Notes under the pieces: model-generated
What the model was told of the DNA's origin: nothing
The model's database searches: none
The model's input: the letters and a program-made list of their open reading frames with translations, nothing else
Shown here: piece by piece, positions 10,926 through 23,900 of the stretch
Position numbering within the stretch: the stretch's first letter is position 1
Layout of the letters: each line of letters begins with the position of its first letter
Program-made: the position numbers and the translations under genes
From: Hawksworthiomyces lignivorus
Taxonomy: Eukaryota; Ascomycota; Sordariomycetes; Ophiostomatales; Ophiostomataceae
DNA: 64,000 nucleotides
Direction: 5' to 3'
Assembly (NCBI GenBank): GCA_002917075.1
Contig: NTMA01000008.1
Span: 62,001-126,000, forward strand

Positions 10926-13900
10926 CTAGTTCGACGCGGATGTGGCACATTTGGCTAGCACTCTGTGCCTTTGTTGCAATTAACATACTAGCTTACTGCT
11001 CGATGTGCTTGCGTGCTACTGCGGAATATGCTTAGGCGGAACTAGGAAGAGAATTGGGATTACTGGAAAATCTTGCTGCAGAGATTTCTACATTGTCAAG
11101 CAGGCGACATTTCCCTCTTCTCGTTTTCGTTTTACTCTCTTCTCGGTTCCACAGGTCAGAAAAAGGAATAGGTAAGCGATGTCAAAGCAAAACAGTTACC
11201 AGGGGTCGAGAACAAAACCTCAGAAACAATGAATGTACGCGTGCAACTGCGTGATAATACAATATCTGAGGAAAAGCGAAGAAAACAAAATGTATATGTA
11301 TAGCCGAATTTCCCTACACTATGGAAGTGGTGTGTTTTTTTATGGCTCCAACTCCTTCTTGGTCCTTGATCCCGAGAGACGGGAAGTTTTGGTTGTACCG
11401 CTGCGCCTAAGCTGGAAGCAGAGTTGAGTAGTTGTTGGATAGAGTGGAGATATGCGGGACGGATCACGTCGAGACCAGAGAATGCAAGTGAAAGAGGTTC
11501 AATAAAAGAAGGCTGGATACGCAATGACCTCAAGGCGGCAGAGACCGGTGAAGAAAAAAAACTCGTTCCGACCAACAATTTTCTTTTTCTAAAATTTTGT
11601 TTTCGTGAATTTTATTTTATTTTATTTTTTTTGTTTTCCGGGCACCAAGGAAGACGCGTTACAAACAGAAAACTTACGAGGACATCTTATGGGATGATCT
11701 GAGAGGCGGAAGATCGAAGATAACCTAAATTGGTCGCTGATGGCTTTAAATCTAGCTGGTTTACTCGAATCCTAGACAAGCTATAGAGAGAGGTTGTCGC
11801 TGAAAAGGGAGTTCAAAGCGAGCTGCAAGTAGAGCCTTACAATGCAGCTTCTAACGAAAACTGCTCACTCTAACCGCGCCGTCGAGGATCGTCCAGTTAG
11901 TTCAAGCTAGGTAAGTCCAAACCTTTCAATACAGTGAGTAATCCACTATTAGCTTGTTTCTCAATTCACAGTTCTTCCATCGCAGTTCTATAGGTACGAC
12001 CCCCTTATCAATCTACATTTGGAGTGAGCTGCTTCACGTAGCCTGTATTCGCCACCCTGCTAAAAACAGCTTTTGCGGCGTTGTCCTTGTTTCGTCTGAA
12101 TTAGAGGGAAGGGCGTTTCCAGAGAGTATTAGATTGGTCTTGACACTGTAGCACTGTTTGGTTTCAAACACATATAGGTGCAAGGATATGCTGGATTCAG
12201 TCTTTATGTACGATTGGAATTTCATTACCGAGCTTTTCCTTTGCATGAAAAACGGCGTGGCTGAGCAACTACGTACAGTTCCCCTTGTGAAATTACTGTG
12301 GTCCAAGATTCAAGAAACATCCAGGTTTATTTCTAGGCCCCTGGATTCAACAGAGCAGCATTGAAAAATAAAGCGTATTTTCATCCGATCATTCCCTTCC
12401 CCCTCTAACAGGGAGCAAGGAGCTGCATATGTATCGAGATTGTTGCTGAGGTGGGTACGGTGCTGAGCGAGATACCTGGCAGTAGGTCGCTTGCGAAGTT
12501 AACTGCTAGTCAACAGGAGGCGTTTCAGCCGAGACTCGTCACTACAGTGGTTCGTAGATGAGAATATATTAATTTCCTATCTTGGACATCATAAGGGAAA
12601 AAGGTGATATGATGCAAGAACTGTCGATTATGTATTGGTATTCTCTCGCGACTTGGGCAAAGCAAGCTGGAACTTAGAGCAACTAGTATCTAATTGTGGA
12701 GAGCGAGAATCTGACAGACGACCACTGGGACTTTTTTTTTTTGTGGAAGAGGGGGTTTGGGGCTCGTTAATGCTGCTCAAGCTAGCTTCCTCTTGCGGGG
12801 AGCGCGTTCTAAAAAAAAACCAGAAGCGCAAAGATCACAAGTGCGAGCTATCTATACTAGAGTCTCACCTAACAAGGCGATCCAGGAACCGACTGTTTTA
12901 CTCCGTGATAGCTCGCGTTAGTGGCAAGCTGGCTTTGACAGACGTGACAGGATATCCCTTCTAGCAAGTTTCTCACTAGAGAGAAGACCAGAAGGCTAGT
13001 GTACAAGAAGCATATATTTTCGACGCCAATTGAGGCCTTTAAATAGTGCCTCGAAAAGCTAACAGCGAATATAGAATACGAGGTAAGATGATAGGTCTAT
13101 GTTGCGAAGATATGATGTACCTTTACTACCACAAGTGTACGAAAGCCAGCGAGCAACAACGAGTATAAGTTATTTGCGAAGGATTTCCGTCCCAATGGCT
13201 TGATCGTGCGACGAGCTACTCCGTAGGGCATTGTGGACGCTAGAGATCCCTGAGAAGCCGAATTTTGTGAGACTCTCTCCGCCAACAGTTTTCCCGAAAA
13301 GATCTCAACATATAATTCTGTAGATGGAAGAATAAGTTTGCGGGTTCGGAGGAGTAAGACAAGGATCAAGGAGAGGAAAATGGGCGAAGAGGAAGATGTA
13401 GGCTTTCTTGACGCTTAGGATGCTGCAGAGCATGACAGCTGCAGAGCGGATATGTCGAGACAGATACAGGTCGTAGCAAACTCTGTTACCTGTCATGTTT
13501 GGTTTGCTGTTCCCCTTCATTTCATCGTTCCTGAGCCCCCTCGTTCCTGGTTCCTGGTTCTTGGGACTGGTTTTGCTCCGGAATGTGTCTGGGAGGCTTG
13601 TCGCTGATGTTTGTTCCCCTCCCCCGTCCCTCCTTCGGCTCCGTAGGCCTAGATACGTATGCACTCCGGCAGGCCTATCATCGGAGTCCCTCTTTGCAAC
13701 TGTCGAATGTGGACTAATGGCTTCCTGTCCTCTTCTGCGCATATCGCAGTCGTCGCACTCTTTCTTGGACTTGTCAGAATGGCCCCCAACTCTGCGGTAA
13801 GCCCCACTTATCTTTTTATCATCGCAGCCGTTTCTTTTTTACAAGACGCAAGGGAAATGTCGAAATTGGCCGCCTCGTCTCTCTTTCTTTTCTCTCCTCA

Positions 13901-14256
13901 TTGGGGGTTTGATGATCTGCCTTTTTTTTAATAAAAAAAATCCACCGCTTCCCAATCTCTCTCTCGCCAGCCCGCACACCGAATTCGCGCGTGGGGTGTT
14001 AGTGAACGAAACAGGGGCGATTGTGAGATGCAGAGAGAAAAGATATGGCGTCGGTTGACAATACAACCCTACGGCAAAGGCCGTTGCTCTTTACTGGCAC
14101 GCCATCTTTGGGGGTTAGTGTCTACGGGTAGATACGACGAGTTATCTTGCACTCTCTGCCCATGTTTTGATTACGATTACTTGGACTTTCCCTTACCCTC
14201 TCCAATTCTGTCACCGAAAAGCCGTCTCTGGTGGGGGTTCCCTTTTCCAACGGCTA

Positions 14257-14278
14257 TTTTTTTTTTTTTTTTTTTTTT
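14257..14278. repeat. Poly-T tract (22 T)
   Basis: Uninterrupted run of 22 T inside the gene desert; no flanking element recognised. Confidence 0.85.
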
Positions 14279-16596
14279 GCCTTTCCATTTCAGCTTCAGC
14301 TTCAAGAACGTGGGAGCAAACTGGGAAGCTGTCTGGCCTTCAACCCCCACAAGCCAAGCGAGTAGATGTCTGTTTTGCAGTTCTGCACACTCTGTTCGCA
14401 CAACAAGCGAGTGGCAACGCGCCTGACTATCGGTTGCAGAATCCAGAAGGATAGCACCATGATGAAGCGATAATCCAGACTGTTCATGCGCTGTTACAGT
14501 CTCTGTTGCATTCTTTTTACCTACCTTTTTCGTTATTTGGCGTCCTTTATCGTTCGGGCACGCCGGTGCGCTTATCGCAGGCTGCCATCCTCTTTACCAC
14601 ACCTCTTCCTTCATTTCCTTCTGCGGAAATACCGGTCTAAAACGCCAAACAGAATATCCTGAGCAACTTCTCGTTTTGAGTTCGTCTTCCACACCACACC
14701 GTTATGGTGCTTTTTCCTTCTTCGAGAAGGTCCATGGAAGGACGCTATAGTTGTTTCGGTGACAGGCCTTTTCTACTCATTAAGTCGTGATGCGCTAGTC
14801 TCCGACACACTGAAAAGCGCCGTCAAGCGAAAAAGTGGGGGAAAAGAGAAATTAAGCTGCTAGACAAGAGGCCAATAGCTGAAATGCGTAGAAGCATGCA
14901 TGCATGCTGTTGACTAGTTTCGGTTACCAGACTTCCAGCGGCGTGGATGTCGTTATCTTCAGTTCCAATGCGCACGAGAAAGTCTAGCTGCTTGTTCTTT
15001 CTTCAATATTGCTTTTCTTCGCTTGCGAAGCAGCGCCCGGCTTTCATCACTAACTTAATTCAAGCCACTATGTAGATTCAAGGCTAGCACGCGGGATAAA
15101 GCGCACGAATGCTATCGGTCGCAAAAGCAAGGATGCAGCGATGTCCCTTGGTTTCTATCTAATGCTGCGTACGGGCCATTGTGTCAGTACGTGTGTACAT
15201 CGTAGCAAGATAGATGCAGGAGGAATCGAAGTGCCTTTCATATGAAAATGGTGGGGAGATCCTGCCTCGCCGATTGGTGTTTATCTTCAAACAAGATGCA
15301 AAACGGGGACGTTTCAATAATTACAGCGAGATGGTAAAATGCCCGAGATGGTCCAAACCATTCTGCAAGGTAATGTGTAGTAATGCCAACGGGGCATACT
15401 CCGTGGAAGAGCCAAGAAATGCTCACAGAAGACAGAGTATGGAGTACCTGCACCTGTTTGCAAGCACGTGCTCACGAGCTTTCCCTTCGTAACCTGTCAA
15501 ACTTACGTAAAGAAAACCGGGGTAGGCGAAGACCTTCGAGAAGGCGACCGACAGGACACACTTTGCCTCTTCCATATGCTAACTAATTCTTTCTGAGGTT
15601 TCTTCTTCCCTGTCTCGCTTTCCCCAGCTCTGCGGTGGCGGGAGCGGGAATACCTCCATTTCTGGTAAAAGCACGCCAGGAGACTACACTAGTATCAAAT
15701 TAGGATCCTGTTCGCTTTATTCGTCTATTTGTACGCCCTCTCTTCCGTACGCCCAAATCTTTACTCCGGGGTTTACTTCTGCTTTTCTCTAAAGTGGCCA
15801 CATTTCCCTCACTAATATAGAGACCCACGTGTATCAGATTTCCAGTGTCAAGATAAGGTATTGCGAAGTACAACTACAGTACTAACTTTGAAAGGCGATT
15901 GCTGGGACCGCGCCTTTTCTTTCCCCTTTTGTCCATTTGATGCTTTCGCTCTCGGACTGCTTCATATGAACATAGCGGAGCTACTAGAAATGAAGATAAC
16001 AAGACGACTGTCTAGCTAGAGAGAATGATTCTTCTAGAAGATCTAGCTATAGCTAGCTTCTTCTTTTCATTTCTTATCTGAAATCGGCTTTTCCTACAAC
16101 TCTTTCTGCTAGAGCTGTTTCCCTATAGATTATTTGATTTCATAAAATGCCGTGGTAAAAACCAAGCAGCCTGAGTGCTAAGCGAAGAAAATTTGCCAGA
16201 TGAGGCTGGTGTTGTGGTAGAAGTTGATGCATGCTGGATACTGTGATTTTACAGTTCAAATCATACGAGAACGTGCAACTGAACCTATGAATCCCGGGAG
16301 TATGGAGGCGAGATAGGTACCAAATCTGGTTCCTCAATTCCGGGAATTTTTTAACGCCTTCTTTCTTCTTGAACCACCCCTGCTGTCTGCCTCTTAAGCT
16401 ACGAACGTCCGAATTCTTAGTTACTACTCGGTGTCTGCCCGGCAGCTTGCGCTTTCTTACTGCGATGGAGAAAGCGGTCTTTTGACGAGTGAAGAATAAA
16501 ATGAAACTACATGAAAATGAGCCAGTAACCAGGCTTGTTGAATTCGGAAGACGACGAAACACAACAAAAGAGGCGAGAAACGATTCAGTACATCAG

Positions 16597-16610
16597 ACTC
16601 CGTACGGAGT
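16597..16610. repeat. 14-bp perfect palindrome ACTCCGTACGGAGT, copy 1
   Basis: Perfect inverted repeat containing the TACGGAGT half-site of the recurrent intergenic motif. It is followed by GC, exactly as at copy 2. Function unknown; a dimeric factor site is one possibility. Confidence 0.8.
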
Positions 16611-17966
16611 GCTTGGCACAGTTACCCGGAAATTGACCACGGCCATCTCTTTTTTCTTGCTCTGTAGTGTTGCTACTTTGGCAAGGGGGCCTCAAAAGAG
16701 ACTTTTTACACCAATCGAACAGAATAGCAGGCCCTCGCCTCCGGGGAACGAAGGACAGGAACACACAGACACTGCGCTTTACCAGCCTTGTGCTCGCCTT
16801 TCTTTCGGGGAGGGAGAGCGAACGACAGCGGCCAGGAAAACAGGCCACGCTCCATAGATTGCAACGCCAGAAACGAACGTAGTAAATTAAACTGCTCGCT
16901 TGAAAACGTTCGAGAAGACTTCTGAACGGAAGACTCCCCAATTGGTTGGAGAGTCTCCGCTCTGTTCCTGCACTAGCGTAATGCAGAATGACTAGGGGTT
17001 GTTTATTCCACTGAAGGACGAACCCACAGCTGGATTGAAGGTACTCCGTACGAATACACAGTTGCAGACGAATACTACCTTATGCATCTTACTGCAGGAT
17101 AGAATTAGGATTCGTCGTATCTGACCGAGAAGGAAATAGGAAGACTACGAGACACACCCGCTGTAACGTATGAACGTCTTATACCTTTGAATGCATTGTT
17201 TGTGTTCATACTTACGAAACTGCTTTGTCTCGGCTGGGCAGAAATTATTTGACACTTTGGTGTAAGTGCATAGTTAAAGTGTGGCAACGGGAGGTTAGCA
17301 AAACAGCAAGTGGAATGGCTTGTAACTCTTATCTTCCCATGGGAAAAGCTCTGTCGTAGGTAGATCGGCTTTTTAGCCCTTCGTAAAACCGGCCTTTTCT
17401 TATCTTGCTTCACCTTGGAGAAGTACAGGCGCTGCCTCATTTCACCTCGATAAAGCAGACCTTACCAAAAACGGCTTGAGGGCTCCTCTTACTCTTAAAG
17501 CGGGGCACTTAAAAACCAACGATGACAGGGAGAAGATCCTAGAGCCTGAAATTGCCGGGCTTTCTCATGGGGTAATGAACACTCGTAAAACCAACATAAT
17601 GGCAGCCTCTGCTATTTTAATCCATGCTTGTACGGTACAAATGACATCGTAATCGTAAGGGTGATAGTAATGCATGTAGACAGTTCAGATATAGAGTGGC
17701 TATATCTATATACAGACAAGCCTACATAACACCGTTGAATAGCCCACGCCAGTTCTAGTTAGAGGAAACGCTTCCGGGCTTTCTTTTCTTTTTCCGCCCT
17801 TGTCGATACCTTGCCGTGCGGGGGAATGCGGCCGCTGTGAATTATATTCTCATCCTTTTACTTCCATAGTATGGAGTGGCTGGTTTTCGGAGCTGGTTAT
17901 CCTATATAGTTGAAAGTATTAAAGAAGACGATACGAAGCCTACAAGGTAGCCAGGCATTGTGGATT

Positions 17967-17980
17967 ACTCCGTACGGAGT
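17967..17980. repeat. 14-bp perfect palindrome ACTCCGTACGGAGT, copy 2
   Basis: Identical to the copy at 16597 and again followed by GC, 1.37 kb downstream of it. Preceded by T, so it also contains the exact 9-mer TACTCCGTA. Confidence 0.8.
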
Positions 17981-20900
17981 GCACAGTTATTTGTTAGAAA
18001 ACGGGTTTGCAGCTATTGTACTCAGTAGAGTCCTTTTATGTCTCTCCTTCAAATTGTATAAACCTTCTCGTAAGAGCAGATGATGGCTACTTCGGAACCC
18101 AACTGTCATGAATCACGTCGCATATTCCGTGTCGATGCTCTGTGCCATAGCCTTTTATGTCGTGTCCCCTTGCTAGTAAATCCTCTCACCGCTCCACTTC
18201 CCATTTTCCGAAATTTTGATTTCTCCGGGCAGTGGGCATTGAGCACGGTTGAAGAAGAAACGTACATACGCCCGTACCAAGAGATAACGGAGGATGGTGC
18301 GAGAAACTCGAGATCCTTCGAGATGCTCCGCCAGGGTTGTGGCTTTGGTATCAACCAGAGCCTGTGGAGCAAGTACGGATGGATATAAGGCAGTTGACGT
18401 ATTACATGAGTATTGTACTTACCAGATGCAGGAATGCTTCAGGCACATTGAAGAAACTAGTCTAGGAGTGGTATGGTCCGATACAGAGATTCCCTCAGTT
18501 TGGTTGAGGTCCTGCATGGGAGGAAACCACCCCTGTAACGAGTACACCCTGTATCAGTAGTCCCTCTCGTCCCTGTATCTAATATATGGTGGTGGGTAGC
18601 TAACAATTGCTGACCCATGCTTAGTTCAGGCTGTCCGCCAAAGAATCTTCTCGTAGTTAGGCGTGCAGACGTGGGAGGCTTTATGTGACCCAAAGACAAT
18701 ACTGTCGAGAGAAAAAATAAGGTGCAAAAAGGGATAACAAGAGCGAACACAGACAAATAATAAAAGAGGAAAAAAAAGTACTGAGCAAAGAGATGAGAAT
18801 TGGGAAAAGAAAGCAATTCCGAAATAAGCATACCAGAGGCTAAAAAACCGTTTATGTGCCAATTGGGGATTAAAAAAAACGTCATTAGCGTATGCTATTG
18901 CTTGTCTGCTCTTTGTGCCGTTCTATGTAGCAGAAGTTTCACCATTACCGACGGCTGCGGGCCGCTGAGGAACGAAAACGGCTTCCAGGGAGACGTCACA
19001 ATATGAACAGCCAAATGCTATGCTTATAGCGTATGTGTGTACCAGCAGCTCAACGGAGCTGATGGCAAGGGCGGGAGGCACTGCCAAACCTGGTCATCAT
19101 GCCAGATTATTTTTATTTCTATTATTATTTCTCCTCTCTGTTATCACTTATTCTGTCTACACTTGTCGCTTGTCGCTTGTTCCTTTGATCCCTTTCCTCT
19201 TAGGGTCGGCAAGATAGATGGATAAAGGTCACAGTGGTTGGCGCAGTTGAATGCACAGCAATTCTCCTCGAGCGACAATCCATTTCGAAGATCAAACAAG
19301 CGTAACCAGGTAAAACTATCAACTCTGTAGCCAACTGCTCTCCCATCAGGAATTATCAAACAGCGGATACTCGGCGTGCATAAGAAACACAGCCCTCTGG
19401 TTTATTCGGAAGATTTCCGTCCCAAGGTCGATTGTCTTGTGGGCAATGCGTTTCTTCGAAACGAGAAGAGTGCAGAAGGACTCACCTTGCCAAAATTGGT
19501 GCCGGCGTGATATGCGGCATTATATCGATAACGCTAGAGTACCAGTTTGGCTAGAAGATGTACAGTATTAGCTAGTACTCCAAAGAGGTTTTTTATTATG
19601 CAGATCCAAATATAGCGCATTTTGCCTCGAGCATGCTATCGTCAAGGGCTAATCTGAACCATTAGGGTGACTACACACTGCGTAGTGTGTGCGGGCACAC
19701 GTATACGCATTTGAACACTGCGTCCCTAGCCTAGAATGCTGGAAACAAAATCCCAGAAGGAGGACATGGCTTTCGCCCTTGAATTGAGAGTGGGGGTGAA
19801 AATGATAGTATCTGCATTAGCCAGGACAGGGTGGTAATATACGACAAGAAAGGGAAAACCATCTGGGAATGGTGGGAGGCTAGCGAAAACATGTACCTTG
19901 CCTGCGATGGTCTTCCGCATTCCAGGAACCTGGATGAAGTTGCCAAATGCTGACAAGAATGTGTTTGCTCGGGTATTCGTCGTACGAGTCGTATGCATGC
20001 GCGACGACCAGAACTGCAGAAATCAAACCGACAACGGCCGTCTCTTCTTCTTGTCATGCTCTATTGTCTTTCTCTCTTTTTTGGTATTTTATTTTATTTT
20101 ATATTTTAAATAAAGCTTTTGGTCCTTTTGTTTAGCCTCTTCTCGCTCAGACCTCTTCGCTCTGCTGGTTGTCAATTCCGCCCTGGCGGATCTCACTTAC
20201 CAGCAGACAAGAAGACTCGATATTGCCGGGAACAAAATTACAGCGAACCCAAGACTGTGGCGACGAGAACTGGTACCATTTTCCTTCAGCAAACTTCTAG
20301 TCGCTCTCAGACTTTTAAGCGACGGGACGCCGACAAGCTAGCTGTCCGCATGAGGAAAAGAGTGACCGGATGCCTGGTAGTGGGAAATACAGCGTTCTGT
20401 GGACCTGTAGACCGGGGGGCATGTCCATAAGCTATGCCCCAAAAAGGTTCGCTACTCGCCAGTAGACTGCTGCTGAAGGATCCTCCCGAACGTGTTTTCA
20501 CTCCCGTACTCCGTTCATTGCTGTCAGGGACCATGGGGCCTCTCAGTGCTTCTCATTTGCTCCAGTACTCCACAGGTGTAATATACTGTTAGAGGCGATT
20601 CGATACCCATGTTCCGGGAGTTGGTTCCGAGCATGTGATTAAGGCTTCTGGGTGGACAGTTCTTTTTATCCCAGAACAGAAGATGCGCGGAGAGAAAGAG
20701 GGGAGTCTTCAAGTAGCACCGTAATAGTGTATTCTGCTTCATTGCAACAGGACAGCCTTCCTATCCCTGGCAAAGAGTTGCAGTGGAATTGCCACGAAGA
20801 TACCTATTGGACCGAAGAAGGCAATTATTTTTGCCACACGTTTCATTTCTCAACGAAATTTAAAGAGAGGAGATAATAGTAGTTCTTGGGAAAGTGGCCG

Positions 20901-23900
20901 ACTTGGGAAGTGATAAGTTACAAAAAAAAATATCGTTCAAGACCACACCTATGATCGTTCCAAGGTATTGTAGGAGAGATGTCTCGCGGCCGATCTTGGC
21001 CTATTCAGGAACAAAATGCACTGTATTTTATATAGTTGGCATTTATTTCTGAATCGTGCCTGAGTATGGAGATGTTCTCATATACGTTAGGGGAATGGCG
21101 AGGAAGACTTGTCGTAACTTTTGAGCAAGCGGAAGTCTGGGAAAGAAGACCAGATACAAAGCAAGCAGGATTTGAATCACTAGCCATTCTCCGTAGCGAG
21201 GTACTCAGATCAGCGTTGTTTGTTTGCTGAGAAAACGTGTATCCCACAAACAATACGAGCCTAGTTCTTATTCGTACCTTGCATGGTTCCTTGCAGGTGG
21301 CTGCTGCGGTGGACAGCAACCAGAGCTTTTCGTGCTGAACCTGCTAGGCCACTATTGGCCACTTCTCACACAATTACCAAGGTACCTCTTGTGTGTAATA
21401 CTCCATGTCCAGGTACTTTCAGAAATTCAAGAGGCGTTTCTGTTGGTAATTTACAGTGATGGCACCCCGCTGTGAAGGATCCAAAGAGGTTGCATGAAAA
21501 TGTACCTCTCGCGTAGGGCGTAAGTAAAAGCATATATTGCTCTGGGAGCCAAATCCCCGAAGACATCTAACAGATCGGAAGACTTTCCACGGTTCCGGGA
21601 TGGTCGGGTTGTTCGCGGACTTTTGTGTTTCCTATCTCTTTTGTATTTTATGATAGTTCATGTCTCCTCTGCTCGTGTGCTTTACCTTTGGTTTCGTTTT
21701 TCTCTGTCAGCAGTTTCGCAAAAACTCCGCCCGGAAAGCATATGTTCGTCGCCGATAGGCCAGGTATCTCTTTCTCCACCAAAGGCAAAAAAAAAAAAAA
21801 AATCGTTTCTCGCAAGGACCTCGCAGTGCATTGGCGTGCCGGAAAAGGGAAAAGAAGACGCGACAAAATCTTAGTGCAATTATGCATGGTCAACGAGGAC
21901 CAAGCACAGGTTGTGCATGTCTCATGCACCAACTGAATAACTAATGCAAGAAAGAGGGGGTTTCTTTTTGTCTTGTGAAAAGCAACCCGAGTGCTGAGTT
22001 CTATTGGGATTTCGTCAAAAGACACACCGTCTGTGAAAGGAAGAATGGGCAAGTTCTCAGAGACCGGCCGGCAACTAGTTAATCGGTTAGATAATCATGG
22101 GAGTTAGAATTGCAGAAAGACTATTTGAATTTGTTCAAACTTTTCTCGTCTTTCCAAGATTATTATATTTTCCACGTAGTCTTCAATGTTGGGGAAATAT
22201 AGACTTTGGCATCTTTAACTGCTTTTGTTAGAATGGCTGACCTAAGACAGGAAGCTGAAGACATGAACAGCCGTGAACAGTCACACTCAGTGACAACAAC
22301 TACACACAAGCGAAAAGCGTGTGGGATACCACCACACACATGGGATACATCGTTTGCCTATATTCCTACGAGAATACGTACTAGTACAATGCTTCAAATT
22401 TGCAGCCGGGTCGTTCCTCCGCGATGTCTGATGTAACAAACAATTGCTGTTAAGATAGCGGATGCTGGGAGGACTCCCCGCATTTCCGCACGCAGCAGTA
22501 CGTTGCAAGTAGAAGACTGCCTAAACAGCTTACATTCAGTACCTTTTTTGCTCGTATTCTGTAAGCTAGTCCAAGTCCCTCTCTTCTTTTTTTGTCCACC
22601 TATTTGATGCACTGGGTGGTGTGAAGGCTAGCAGGACGGGCTCCATCCCGGTGAAACGCCCGCGAGGGGCTATTTAGAACAGGAAAAGCGGGCTGCTGCC
22701 GCGTCGAACCCAGAGGAAGAAGCAGCTTGCACACAAACGGACGCAGCTCCGCTAACTCTGGGATTTGGCACCTTATTCAAGTCGCATATGCGCCAAAGTT
22801 GGTAGCAGCTGCATATGTTCAGCGCCCGTAGTACTTATGGGTACCTATCGCGCCACTGTACGCGTACGAGGTACTCTCGACCCGTAGATTCTTGAGATCT
22901 TGCAGTGGTTGGTTTGCGAACTAGCGTTTGGGACCCTAGCTAAGGTGTTGTTTGGGGGTTGCATTCTCGGAGGAGGTGAAGGAAGCAAAGCGAGACAGAC
23001 GCAACGAGAATGGGAAAAAGAAAGCTTAGAAAAAGAAAAGAAAAAAGCCTGCTGCTGTAATGGTACGTTATCAAGTGGGCCTCGCTGTGGGATGCTCTAA
23101 GGAGCCCATCTTCGATCTTTCGTTTTCGACATGCGAGGCCATAATAGCGAGCGACTGAGCAAATGAGCAAATGAGTCGGCTATCTTCGTCTCTTGTTGAG
23201 GAGCCTTCACAGATGAAGTTGCCACATTGTTAGACATTGACGAATGGGAAGCGGTGGGAACCTGTAGGAAGCAGGACGAGTAAGCAAGGCACAGAAGCGG
23301 CACACAGAACTCTCACCATCAACATAATGATGGTTGGTAGGCGAGTGTACACCAATAAAGTAGGCGAGACGCCATTTTGACAGGTCACTTGTGGCTATTG
23401 ATGCTGTAATTTTTTTCACTGTGACGAAATACCTCAGCCTCTTGTTCAATCCTTTTCGTTCACACATTGCTTTTTTTCATTCTTTATTTTTTTTTTTCCA
23501 AAACGCCTTTGGGGGGGTCGTTTTAAAGTCATCAAAATAGCCAGAGCGTGTCGGTCGGCTGCCGCCGCGTGGGCAGCTGTTCTGTTTCAGGAAGGAAGAA
23601 AAAGTACAGCGGAAGGTCGACAATTTTATCGCACTTAGAGCCTGGCGCGGAAATCGCGAAAGAGACGAATCTTTCGATGTTTCTGCAACTAATGGAACTG
23701 ATGGTCACCGTGCCTCTCTCTCTCTCTCTTTATTTCCCTATTTATGTATCTAATTTTTTATTTATTTAAAATGCCATTTGCTTCCTATTGTGCGACCCTC
23801 TGCTGGTGTGTATATTAAATGAAAGGGCAGAGCTTACCGGTGCGGCACAAAGATGGCAAATTCGGTCGAAGGCCGCCCAAATTAAAGAAGATTCAATAGA

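Noticed and set aside
21090..21192. tRNA-like 103-nt structure (7-10 bp closing stem, inner TCTGG/CCAGA hairpin, TTTGAAT loop)
   Set aside because: No A box, the T-stem does not pair and the spacing to the inner hairpin is too long. Inverted repeats of this quality are expected by chance over this length.
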